DNA of 14,169 bases from JBFKUL01 sp041635755. Its GTDB lineage: Bacteria > Pseudomonadota > Gammaproteobacteria > Burkholderiales > SG8-39. This document shows positions 1 through 6,898 of this stretch, piece after piece; position 1 is the stretch's first letter; each line of letters begins with the position of its first letter. Under the pieces are notes generated by a model. It worked only from the letters and a program-made list of their open reading frames with translations, was not told the origin of the DNA and did not search any database. Position numbers and translations under genes: made by a program. The stretch covers positions 1 through 14,169 of the forward strand of contig JBFKUL010000057.1 of the NCBI GenBank assembly GCA_041635755.1, given 5' to 3'.

Positions 1-7
1 AAGGAAA

Positions 8-466
8 ATGGCTGAGATGGATGTCAATGAGGTGCTCGCGCATCTGCCACAGCGCTTTCCGCTGCTGATGATCGACCGCGTGCTCGAATGCGAGCCAGGC
101 AAGCGAATCCTCGCCATCAAGAATGTTTCGGTGAACGAGCCCCACTTTCCCGGGCATTTCCCCTACCGGCCGATCATGCCGGGGGTGCTGATCCTCGAGG
201 CAATGGCGCAGGCGGCGGCTATCCTGGTGTTCCGTAGCGCCGGGCGGATTCCGGACGAGAACTCCGTCTACTACTATGCCGGAATCGACAAGGCGCGCTT
301 CAAGAAACCGGTCGTTCCGGGAGATCAGCTCGAGATCGAGGTCTCGTTGCTCGCGAGCAAACGCGGGATCTACAAGTTCGGCTGCGCCGCGCGCGTCGAC
401 GGAAGCGTGGTGGCGGAAGCCGAGATCCTGTGCACCGTGCGCGCCTCGGGCGACGGCACAAAATGA
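8..466 (+). CDS. fabZ: 3-hydroxyacyl-[acyl-carrier-protein] dehydratase FabZ
   Basis: Dehydrates (3R)-hydroxyacyl-ACP to trans-2-enoyl-ACP in cytoplasmic fatty acid synthesis. It competes with LpxA for 3-hydroxyacyl-ACP, which explains the linkage to the lipid A genes. The 152-residue length is usual for the family. The single hot-dog domain shows the N-terminal LPQRFPLLMIDRV block, the catalytic His50 in PHFPGHFP and the catalytic Glu64 in PGVLILEAMAQ, 14 residues apart as in characterised FabZ. The start is not certain. The ATG at 8 has an AAGGA only two bases before it, whereas the ATG at 17 (Met4) would have a spacing of about 11. Homologues vary in this region, so either is possible. The stop overlaps the lpxA start (ATGA, 463-466). 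An lpxD gene would be expected just upstream, outside the window. Confidence 0.96.
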   Translation: MAEMDVNEVLAHLPQRFPLLMIDRVLECEPGKRILAIKNVSVNEPHFPGHFPYRPIMPGVLILEAMAQAAAILVFRSAGRIPDENSVYYYAGIDKARFKKPVVPGDQLEIEVSLLASKRGIYKFGCAARVDGSVVAEAEILCTVRASGDGTK

Positions 467-1233
467 TTCACCCCACGGCGCTGGTGCACGCCGGCGCGCG
501 TCTGGCGCCAGACGTATCGATCGGTCCCTATGCCATCATCGGCGAACAAGTGGAGGTTGGGCCCGAAACCTGGATCGGCCCGCACGTCGTGATCGACGGA
601 CGCACACGCATCGGCGCGCGCAACCGCATTCACCCGTTCGCCTCGATCGGCGGTCCGCCCCAGGACAAGAAATACGGTGGCGAAGACACCGCGGTCGAGA
701 TCGGCGACGACAATACGATCCGCGAATACGTGACGATCAATCGCGGCACGGTCCAGGACGTCGGCGTCACGCGCGTCGGCAACGATAACTGGATCATGGC
801 CTATGTACATTTCGCGCACGACTGCCAGATCGGCCATCACACCATCGTCGCCAACGCTTGCCAGCTTGCCGGGCACGTGGAGGTGGGCGACTGGGCGATT
901 CTCGGCGCCACCACATTGGTGCATCAGTTCGTTCACATCGGCACGCACAGCTTCACCGGGATGGGCACCTATCTGGCGCAGGACCTACCGCCGTATGTCA
1001 AAGCGGCAGGCAACATGGCCAAGCCCTACGGCATCAACACCACGGGCCTGCAAAGACGGGGCTTGCCATCCAACTCGATTCAAGCGCTGAAGCAGGCTTA
1101 CCGGACGCTCTATCGGTCGGGCCTGGGACTCGAAGAGGCGCAACGTGCACTCGAGTTGCAGGCGGCCGCCCATGCGGACATCCGCGCGTTGATCGATTTT
1201 CTCGCACGTTCGAAGCGCGGCATCATCCGCTGA
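463..1233 (+). CDS. lpxA: UDP-N-acetylglucosamine acyltransferase LpxA
   Basis: First step of lipid A synthesis: transfers a 3-hydroxyacyl chain from ACP to the 3-OH of UDP-GlcNAc in the cytoplasm. The 256 residues (E. coli LpxA has 262) show the left-handed beta-helix hexapeptide pattern through about residue 185, then a helical C-terminal domain ending in ARSKRGIIR. The catalytic base is His119 in HFAHDC, matching E. coli His125. The ATG at 463 overlaps the fabZ stop by four bases and gives the canonical MIHPTALVH start, so an upstream ATG at 430 in the same frame is rejected. The odd point is the acyl-chain ruler. An ungapped alignment from the conserved His162 to AQD places Met167 where E. 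coli has Gly173; Met at this position in P. aeruginosa LpxA limits the acyl chain to C10. Confidence 0.97.
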   Translation: MIHPTALVHAGARLAPDVSIGPYAIIGEQVEVGPETWIGPHVVIDGRTRIGARNRIHPFASIGGPPQDKKYGGEDTAVEIGDDNTIREYVTINRGTVQDVGVTRVGNDNWIMAYVHFAHDCQIGHHTIVANACQLAGHVEVGDWAILGATTLVHQFVHIGTHSFTGMGTYLAQDLPPYVKAAGNMAKPYGINTTGLQRRGLPSNSIQALKQAYRTLYRSGLGLEEAQRALELQAAAHADIRALIDFLARSKRGIIR

Positions 1234-1235
1234 CC

Positions 1236-2396
1236 GTGACCGTCGACAGATTGCGAGTCGGCATGGTTGCCGGCGAGGCTTCCGGCGATCTGCTGGGAGA
1301 GCACCTGATCGAAGCGCTCAGAGCGAAGCGTCCGGGGTTGGACTTTTCGGGCATTGGCGGACCGAGAATGCAGGCGCGGGGCTTCGAGTCGTACTTTCCG
1401 ATGGAGAAACTCTCCGTTCGGGGCTACGTCGAAGTTCTGCGGCACTACCGCGAGATCATGGGCATTCGCAAGCGCCTGGCGTCTCGATTGCTCGAAGAGC
1501 GGCCGGCGCTGTTTGTCGGGGTCGATGCTCCGGATTTCAATCTAGGTCTCGAACGGCAGCTCAAACAGGCCGGCATCCCCGTGATTCAGTACGTCGGCCC
1601 GACGGTCTGGGCCTGGCGCGCCTGGCGCCTGCGGCGGATCGCGCGCTCGGTCACACATGTGCTGGCGCTCTTTCCGTTCGAGCCGCCGCTGTACGAAACG
1701 GCGGGCGTACCGGTGACCTATGTCGGTCACCCGCTTGCCGACGTGATTCCGCAGGACATCGCCAAGGCCGAGGCGCGTACCCAGCTGCGCCTGCCGGCCA
1801 ATAAGCTCGTCATTGCGCTGCTTCCCGGCAGCCGGCGCTCGGAGCTGGAGTACATGGCGGAACTGTTCGTCAAGACCGCCCGCCGCTTCTATGAGGAAGT
1901 GAAGGACGTGCACTTCGTGTGCCCGACGGCCTCGCGCGGAACGCGCGACCTGTTCGAAGCCTCGCTGCGGCACCATGCCGGCATGGAGCTGCCGCTCACG
2001 CTGCTATTCGGACACTCCCACGAAGCGCTTGCTGCGGCGGACCTCGCGCTGGTCGCAAGCGGCACGGCCTCGCTCGAGGCGGCGCTGTTCAAGATCCCGA
2101 TGATCATTACCTACAAGATGTCGCCCCTGACTTGGCTGCTGGTGCGCCGGATGCTTTACATGCCCTACGTGGGCCTGCCGAACATTCTGGCCGGGGAGTT
2201 CCTCGTCCCGGAGTTTGTTCAGGACAGGGCCAACGCGGGTGCCCTCGCTGCTGCGCTGATCGACCTGCTGCATGATGCCCCGCGCCGACGCCACCAAATC
2301 GAGCGCTTTCACGACATTCATGCCATGTTGCGCCAGAACACGGCCGAGAAGGCCGCCAATGCGGTGCTTGACGTGCTAGACCGCGCGCGTGCCTGA
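1236..2396 (+). CDS. lpxB: Lipid-A-disaccharide synthase LpxB
   Basis: Condenses UDP-2,3-diacylglucosamine with 2,3-diacylglucosamine 1-phosphate to give the beta-1',6-linked lipid A disaccharide at the inner face of the inner membrane (glycosyltransferase family 19). The 386 residues are close to E. coli's 382. Family blocks appear in order: GMVAGEASGDLLG at the N-terminus, VGVDAPDFN, QYVGPTVWAWR, LALFPFEPPLY, YVGHPLAD, LLPGSRRSELE, SGTASLEAAL and VGLPNILAG. I chose the GTG at 1236, two bases after the lpxA stop, because it keeps the first beta strand (RLRVGMVAGEASG). TTG 1251 and ATG 1263 would cut into it. The gene ends overlapping rnhB by 8 bp, consistent with translational coupling in the fabZ-lpxA-lpxB-rnhB operon. 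Confidence 0.95.
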   Translation: MTVDRLRVGMVAGEASGDLLGEHLIEALRAKRPGLDFSGIGGPRMQARGFESYFPMEKLSVRGYVEVLRHYREIMGIRKRLASRLLEERPALFVGVDAPDFNLGLERQLKQAGIPVIQYVGPTVWAWRAWRLRRIARSVTHVLALFPFEPPLYETAGVPVTYVGHPLADVIPQDIAKAEARTQLRLPANKLVIALLPGSRRSELEYMAELFVKTARRFYEEVKDVHFVCPTASRGTRDLFEASLRHHAGMELPLTLLFGHSHEALAAADLALVASGTASLEAALFKIPMIITYKMSPLTWLLVRRMLYMPYVGLPNILAGEFLVPEFVQDRANAGALAAALIDLLHDAPRRRHQIERFHDIHAMLRQNTAEKAANAVLDVLDRARA

Positions 2397-2964
2397 GGTT
2401 CTGATCTGCGGCGTGGACGAAGCGGGGCGGGGTCCGATTGCCGGACCGGTCTACGCTGCGGCGGTCATTCTCGATTCCAGGCACCCGATTGTCGGTCTGG
2501 CGGACTCGAAACAACTGGCCCCTGCGAAGCGCGTACGGCTCGCCGAGTCGATCCGGGCTCAAGCGCTTGCGTGGTCCGTAGCGAGCGCGACGGTAGAGGA
2601 GATCGACCGGCTGAATATCCTGCAGGCAACGCTGCTCGCGATGCGGCGCGCCGTGGACGGCTTGACCCCTACGCCGCAGGAAGCCTGGATCGACGGCAAC
2701 CGCTGCCCCCCGCTTTCATGCCGGGCACGCGCAATCGTGGGCGGCGATCGCCTGTACCCGGAAATCTCGGCGGCATCGGTGCTCGCAAAGACCGAGCGGG
2801 ACGCTGAGATGATCCGTCTGCACGAGCAATTTCCGCAGTACGGGCTTGACCGGCACAAGGGCTATCCGACGGCCCTGCACCTCGCAATGCTCGAGCGCTT
2901 CGGCGTATGCGACATCTACCGCAAGTCTTTTGCCCCAGTGCGGCGGCTGCTCGAGTCGAACTAG
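2389..2964 (+). CDS. rnhB: Ribonuclease HII
   Basis: Endonuclease that removes the RNA strand of RNA-DNA hybrids and single ribonucleotides misincorporated in DNA. The 191 residues compare with 198 in E. coli. The DEDD metal-binding set is intact: Asp10 and Glu11 in GVDEAGRGPIAGPV, Asp102 in WIDGN and Asp120 in GGDRLYPEISAASVLAKTERD. The GTG start at 2389 lies 8 bp inside lpxB and no Shine-Dalgarno is visible, so translation probably depends on ribosomes finishing lpxB. It is the last gene of the lipid A operon. Its TAG stop (2962-2964) overlaps the opposing senB stop in the shared palindrome CTAG, so no terminator fits between them. The RNA methyltransferase gene that usually follows rnhB in betaproteobacteria is displaced to 5245. 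Confidence 0.95.
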   Translation: MPEVLICGVDEAGRGPIAGPVYAAAVILDSRHPIVGLADSKQLAPAKRVRLAESIRAQALAWSVASATVEEIDRLNILQATLLAMRRAVDGLTPTPQEAWIDGNRCPPLSCRARAIVGGDRLYPEISAASVLAKTERDAEMIRLHEQFPQYGLDRHKGYPTALHLAMLERFGVCDIYRKSFAPVRRLLESN

Positions 2965-3908
2965 CCCCGCAGCGCAGCGAGCAGTGCCTTTGCTTCGCTC
3001 GCCGGCGAAACCCTGCGGCGCAGGGGAGCGAGTCGGCGCTTGAGAGCCGCCAGGTACGCTGGCTGCTTCGCTGCGCGCAGGATGAGGTCGGCGAGCGCAC
3101 GATCGTCGCCTGGCGGGAAATAGGCCGGATAGCGCGCGCCAAGCAGGCCGACGTTTCCGGGAATGCGCGAGGCGAGCACCGGCACCCCGATCCGGATCGC
3201 CTCGCTGACAACGTTCGCGCCGCCTTCCATGCGCGAGCTGATGACCATGGCGTGGCTGGACGCGAGCCAGCGCAGCGCACTTGAATGAGGCACGCCGCCC
3301 AGCCATCGATATCGCGGCTCGCGGCGCATTGCGGCTCGCGCGCGTGCCGCTAGGACGTCGTCAAGCGCGACTCCGAGCTGCAGCACTTCGACGTTGACCG
3401 TCTCGGCATCGAGGTGCCCCAGGGCCGCAAAGGTACGCAGCGGATCCTTCTCTTCGCGCAGATGACCTACGACGCAGATCCGGAAGTGGCGCTGAACAGG
3501 GCGCTGGCGAAGCCGCGTGGCGCTGCTTTGCACTACCACCCGTGCGTACCGCCGAAGGCGGGCTGGCAGCTCCTCAACGGCCTTCGGCTGCAGCACGATC
3601 ATTCGAGTGGCCATGGCGAGGGAGGCGCGCGCTTCGTCCGAGACGTGAATGTCGCGGTACACGTCGGTCCCCGTGAGCGCGAGCACGAGCTGTCGCTCGG
3701 GACAGCGCTGTGCGAATGCTCGAATCGAGGAATGACTGCGCCGCGCGTGCAGCGCCAGCAATAGCTCGGTGGCCGGATCGAGGTCCCATTCCGTGCCAAG
3801 CACGACGCGATGGCCAGCCGCGCGCAAGAACGCGGCCCAGCGCAGCGCCGTGTGGCGATTGCCCGAGCGCGAGCCGGGGCGTGCCGGCGTTACGAGCGCA
3901 ATTCTCAC
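2961..3908 (-). CDS. senB: Selenosugar synthase SenB (TIGR04348-type glycosyltransferase)
   Basis: Predicted to join selenophosphate and a UDP-sugar (UDP-GlcNAc in the characterised Variovorax enzyme) into a selenosugar, the selenium donor for selenoneine. The 315 residues form a GT-B, family-4-like protein. The N-terminus MRIALVTPARPGSRSGNRHT leads into LHARRSHSSI (53-62) and LALTGTDVYRDI (76-87), which I recognise as typical of the TIGR04348/SenB family. The C-terminal half carries the GT4 E-x7-E pair, Glu228 and Glu236, in RMEGGANVVSEA, followed by GVPVLASRIPGNVGLLG. The start is a GTG at 3908 with GAGAAG seven bases upstream. It is divergent from senA and convergent with rnhB. Base composition looks like its neighbours, so there is no sign of recent transfer. 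The function is inferred from family resemblance and the senA partner; a plain glycosyltransferase is the alternative. Confidence 0.88.
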   Translation of the reverse strand: MRIALVTPARPGSRSGNRHTALRWAAFLRAAGHRVVLGTEWDLDPATELLLALHARRSHSSIRAFAQRCPERQLVLALTGTDVYRDIHVSDEARASLAMATRMIVLQPKAVEELPARLRRYARVVVQSSATRLRQRPVQRHFRICVVGHLREEKDPLRTFAALGHLDAETVNVEVLQLGVALDDVLAARARAAMRREPRYRWLGGVPHSSALRWLASSHAMVISSRMEGGANVVSEAIRIGVPVLASRIPGNVGLLGARYPAYFPPGDDRALADLILRAAKQPAYLAALKRRLAPLRRRVSPASEAKALLAALRG

Positions 3909-3930
3909 GGCGTCGCTTCTCGGCTAGACT
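3902..3930 (+). promoter_or_regulatory. Candidate senA promoter
   Basis: TTCTCA (3902-3907, 4 of 6 matches to the -35 consensus), a 17-base spacer and TAGACT (3925-3930, 4 of 6 to the -10) lie upstream of the senA ATG at 3959, giving a leader of roughly 20 nt. The -35 box overlaps the first codons of the divergent senB gene, so the two genes share a control region that is only 50 bp between start codons. I see no comparably good promoter for senB. This is pattern matching by eye. Confidence 0.35.
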
Positions 3931-3958
3931 GATTCCGCTTCGGTCCGTATCGAGCACC

Positions 3959-5248
3959 ATGATCCGCCGTGACGCCCTGATCGAGGAGTTGAATGCCTCG
4001 CGTACCAACACGCGCCGCGTCACTGACGACCTCGGTGGTGCACGCGAGCTTGGGCCGTTGCTCGCCATTGTCAATCCACCACGCTGGGAGTTGGGGCATG
4101 TTGGCTGGTTTCAGGAGTATTGGTGCCTCAGGCGATCCGTGCCCGGACGGTACGCGCCCGAGCGTGCAGCATCGATTCTGCCGAACGCCGACGCGCTCTA
4201 CAACTCTGCGACGGTTCCCCACGACTCGCGCTGGACGCTGCCGCTCCCCACGTTTGCCGATACGCTGCGCTATCGGGACGAGGTTCTGGCAAGAGTATGC
4301 GAACGCCTGCAGGGCGAAGTCGACGTGGACGATGCGTATTTCGTGCAGCTTGCGGTGCGCCATGAGGACATGCACGCGGAAGCGTTTCTCTACACCCGCC
4401 AGACTTTGGCCTACCCCGCTCCCGCGCTTGCGTCGCTCGAGCATCCGAGGGGCGGGACGATAGAAGCGGGCGACGCCGTGGCCCCGGGCGGCGCCATGCC
4501 ACTCGGTGCTGCGGTGGACGTGGGGTTCGTCTTTGACAACGAGAAGTGGACGCACCCCGTGATGGTGGCGCCTTTTCGCATGTCGCGTACGCAAGTGAGC
4601 AATGCCGAGTTCCTGCGGTTCGTCGAGGCGCAGGGATATCGCAAGCGAGAACTCTGGTCAGACGCGGGCTGGCGGTGGCTTCAGCAGATGCGGCGCAGCG
4701 CTCCAATGTATTGGCGATACGCCGATGGCGTCTGGCAAACGCGTCGCTTCGACCGGTGGATCGCGCTTGCGTTGGAGGAGCCCGTGCTGCACGTCAGCTG
4801 GTACGAAGCCGATGCCTATTGCCGCTTCGCCGGCCGCCGCCTGCCCAGCGAGGCGGAATGGGAGTACGCCGCGCTGTGGGACCCTGCGGCCGGGAGAAAA
4901 CGGCGCTTTCCATGGGGTGACGAACCATGGATGGCCGAGCGCGCGAATCTCGAGCAGGCCACGCCGGCTAGAGTCCAGGACTACCCGAGCGGGGACAGCG
5001 CGTTGGGCGTACGCCAGATGATCGGCAACGTCTGGGAGTGGACGGTATCGAGCTTCCTGCCCTACCCGGGATACCTGCGCGATCCATACAAGGAATATTC
5101 CGAACCGTGGTTTGCGACGCACAAGGTGCTGCGCGGCGGCAGCTTCGCCACTCCGCGGCGCGTGGCGCGCGCCACTTTCCGCAATTTCTACACGCCGGAT
5201 CGTGCCGATATGTTCGTCGGATTCCGCACCTGCGCGCTCGAAGCATGA
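3959..5248 (+). CDS. senA: Selenoneine synthase SenA (EgtB-like non-heme iron enzyme)
   Basis: Predicted to form the C-Se bond between hercynine (trimethylhistidine) and the SenB selenosugar, giving selenoneine. The 429 residues have EgtB architecture. An N-terminal DinB-like domain carries the iron ligands His47 (ELGHVGW) and the H-x3-H-x-E motif His135, His139, Glu141 (RHEDMHAE). A C-terminal FGE-sulfatase/C-type-lectin-like domain, about 170-427, shows LPSEAEWEYAA, IGNVWEWT, LRGGSF and FVGFR. I chose the ATG at 3959 because it starts directly at the DinB helix; 83 further in-frame codons upstream run antisense through senB and are rejected. The Shine-Dalgarno is weak (CGAG). The stop overlaps the methyltransferase start by ATGA. 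On sequence alone an EgtB making ergothioneine is possible; the adjacent senB favours SenA. No egtD or selD/senC is in the window. Confidence 0.87.
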   Translation: MIRRDALIEELNASRTNTRRVTDDLGGARELGPLLAIVNPPRWELGHVGWFQEYWCLRRSVPGRYAPERAASILPNADALYNSATVPHDSRWTLPLPTFADTLRYRDEVLARVCERLQGEVDVDDAYFVQLAVRHEDMHAEAFLYTRQTLAYPAPALASLEHPRGGTIEAGDAVAPGGAMPLGAAVDVGFVFDNEKWTHPVMVAPFRMSRTQVSNAEFLRFVEAQGYRKRELWSDAGWRWLQQMRRSAPMYWRYADGVWQTRRFDRWIALALEEPVLHVSWYEADAYCRFAGRRLPSEAEWEYAALWDPAAGRKRRFPWGDEPWMAERANLEQATPARVQDYPSGDSALGVRQMIGNVWEWTVSSFLPYPGYLRDPYKEYSEPWFATHKVLRGGSFATPRRVARATFRNFYTPDRADMFVGFRTCALEA

Positions 5249-6036
5249 CGACCCTGCGCTCGAGAGACAATCCACGCGTACGACGCTGGTCCAGGCTGGT
5301 GCGGGATGCACGGGCGAGACGCGCAGAGCACAGCACCCTGCTCGAGGGGGCACATCTCGTCTCTGCCTATCTCGAGAGCGGGGGCCGACCGGCCGTGCTG
5401 CTGGCGACCGCGTCCGGATTGGCGCGACCCGAGGTCGCCGACTTGCTGGACCGCGCAGAAACCGCGCCGGTGCTGCTTGCGGAGAGCGTATTTCGCGCCA
5501 TGGTCGAGGTGGAGTCACCAACTGGTCTGGCCGCCGAAATCAAGATCCCGGTTGCCGAGCCCGATCTTCTCGCGGCACAAAGCTGTGTGTTTCTCGAAGG
5601 CATACAGGATGCGGGCAACGTGGGCGCGATCCTGCGCACTGCCGGCGCCTTTGGCGTGAATGCGGCGGTCCTCGGCCACGGATGCGCTGATCCCTGGTCA
5701 CCCAAGGCGCTGCGTGCCGCACAAGGGGGGCATTTCAAGCTTGCCATCGCAGACTCCGCCGACCTCGCGGCCGCGATCGAGCGCTTCGCCGGGCCGGTTG
5801 CGTGCGCCGTACCTCGCGGCGGAACGGCATTGCCGGATCTCGATTTGCGTGGCCGTATCGGCTGGATCTTTGGCTCGGAGGGGCAGGGTGTCAGCCCCGA
5901 ACTCTCTGCCCATGCGGTGTTTCGGGCAACCATTCCGATGTCGAAGGGCGCGGAATCGCTAAACGTAGCCGCATCCGCCGCCGTGTGCCTGTACGAGCGC
6001 TGGCGGCAGCTCAATACATCTGGCGTGAGATGCTGA
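5245..6036 (+). CDS. SpoU/TrmH-family RNA 2'-O-methyltransferase
   Basis: SAM-dependent SPOUT-class enzyme expected to 2'-O-methylate a ribose in rRNA or tRNA; the target nucleotide cannot be read from the sequence. The 263 residues comprise an N-terminal substrate-binding segment (about 1-100) and the knotted catalytic domain with all three SpoU motifs: motif 1 IQDAGNVGAILRTAGAFG (Asn125, Arg131), motif 2 FGSEGQGVS (209-217) and motif 3 IPMSKGAESLNVAASAAV (230-247). The ATG at 5245 overlaps the senA stop by four bases (ATGA), so it is probably translated from the senA mRNA. The gene commonly follows rnhB directly in betaproteobacteria. Its 3' end overlaps the opposing ppsR by 26 bp. It resembles group-3 TrmH/RlmB-like proteins, so I leave the symbol blank. 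Confidence 0.92.
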   Translation: MTTLRSRDNPRVRRWSRLVRDARARRAEHSTLLEGAHLVSAYLESGGRPAVLLATASGLARPEVADLLDRAETAPVLLAESVFRAMVEVESPTGLAAEIKIPVAEPDLLAAQSCVFLEGIQDAGNVGAILRTAGAFGVNAAVLGHGCADPWSPKALRAAQGGHFKLAIADSADLAAAIERFAGPVACAVPRGGTALPDLDLRGRIGWIFGSEGQGVSPELSAHAVFRATIPMSKGAESLNVAASAAVCLYERWRQLNTSGVRC

Positions 6037-6835
6037 GCTCGCGCAGGATCGTTGCGGCAATCTCCTCGATCGATTTGACCGTGGAGTCGAGGTAACGGAT
6101 TCCTTCCCGGCGCATCAGTCGCTCGGCCTGGGACACCTCGTAGCGGCAGTTGTCGAACTCGGCGTACTGGCTGTCCGGGCGACGCGACTGCCGAATCTCG
6201 CTCAGGCGTTCCGGCGAGATGCTCAGGCCATAAAGCTTGGGCTTGTGAGCGCGGATCGAGCCCGGCAATTGCCCGCGGTCGAAATCCTCCGGAATCAGCG
6301 GGTAGTTCGCCGCGCGTACGCCGAATTGCAGCGCGAGGTATAGGCAGGTGGGGGTCTTGCCGCTGCGCGAGACGCCCACCAGGATGACGTCGGCCTGGTC
6401 GAGCTCGACGTCCGATGCCCCGTCGTCATGCGCCATGGCGTAATTGATGGCGTCGATGCGATGGTGGTACTCCTTGGTGTCCATCGCGCTGTGCGATCGG
6501 CCGATGCTGTGATTGGACGGAATGCCGAGGCCCGCCTCAAGGGGATCGATGAAGGTCTCGAAGAAATCGAGCACAAGCGCGTTTGCCCCGCGGATCAGGT
6601 CACGCAGGTCGTCATTCACCAGCGTCGAGAAGACGATCGGCTGGCCGTTGCCCTTCGCAGCCTCGCTTTCGATACGCAAGACGCATTCGCGCGCCTTCTC
6701 CAGGTTGTCCACGAAGGGTAGCGTCACCTGGCTGAACTCGACCCCCTCGAACTGCGTAAGCAGGCTGTGGCCGAACATCTGTGCGGTGATGCCGGTGCCG
6801 TCGGAGACAAAGAAAACGGTGCGGCGCTGGGACAT
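6011..6835 (-). CDS. ppsR: PEP synthase regulatory protein PpsR (kinase/pyrophosphorylase)
   Basis: Bifunctional DUF299 enzyme that inactivates PEP synthase by ADP-dependent phosphorylation of a threonine near its catalytic His and reactivates it by Pi-dependent dephosphorylation. The 274 residues (E. coli 277) start RRTVFFVSDGTGITAQMFG, the family N-terminus, and carry the P-loop GVSRSGKT at 154-161 followed by PTCLYLA. I chose the ATG at 6835. A GTG at 6919 would add 28 residues that do not look like the family and would occupy nearly the whole divergent promoter region. No Shine-Dalgarno precedes the ATG, and a promoter-like -10 ends only nine bases upstream, hinting at a leaderless mRNA. 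Its target gene ppsA lies divergently next to it. The 3' end overlaps the methyltransferase gene by 26 bp. Confidence 0.95.
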   Translation of the reverse strand: MSQRRTVFFVSDGTGITAQMFGHSLLTQFEGVEFSQVTLPFVDNLEKARECVLRIESEAAKGNGQPIVFSTLVNDDLRDLIRGANALVLDFFETFIDPLEAGLGIPSNHSIGRSHSAMDTKEYHHRIDAINYAMAHDDGASDVELDQADVILVGVSRSGKTPTCLYLALQFGVRAANYPLIPEDFDRGQLPGSIRAHKPKLYGLSISPERLSEIRQSRRPDSQYAEFDNCRYEVSQAERLMRREGIRYLDSTVKSIEEIAATILRELSISRQMY

Positions 6836-6844
6836 CCGATGATC

Positions 6845-6873
6845 AATAAAAGGGGAATTGTGGTACGCGTCAA
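6845..6873 (-). promoter_or_regulatory. Candidate ppsR promoter
   Basis: On the minus strand, TTGACG (6873-6868, 5 of 6 to the -35 consensus), a 17-base spacer and TTTATT (6850-6845, 4 of 6 to the -10) precede the ppsR ATG at 6835. The expected transcription start is within about four bases of the ATG, which together with the missing Shine-Dalgarno suggests a leaderless or nearly leaderless transcript. Confidence 0.4.
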
Positions 6874-6885
6874 TCGAAGCACCGA

Positions 6886-6891
6886 TAAAAT
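6886..6891 (+). promoter_or_regulatory. Candidate ppsA -10 box
   Basis: TAAAAT matches the -10 consensus at 5 of 6 positions and lies in the AT-rich part of the 98-bp ppsR/ppsA gap. No -35 box stands out at 16-18 bp; TTGTGG at 6858-6863 is too far (22 bp), so an activator may be needed. The predicted transcription start near 6898 would place the inverted repeat at 6899-6915 at the very 5' end of the ppsA mRNA. Confidence 0.35.
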
Positions 6892-6898
6892 AGGGGTT

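Noticed and set aside
3710..3958. N-terminal extension of SenA by 83 in-frame codons
   Set aside because: The extension runs antisense through the senB 5' region and is low-complexity, Arg/Ala-rich sequence. The EgtB-like fold begins at the ATG at 3959.
2961..5248. senB/senA as a recent horizontal island with attachment sites or a mobile element
   Set aside because: No transposase, integrase, tRNA, direct-repeat borders or base-composition shift is visible. The tight overlaps at both ends point to an old, settled arrangement.
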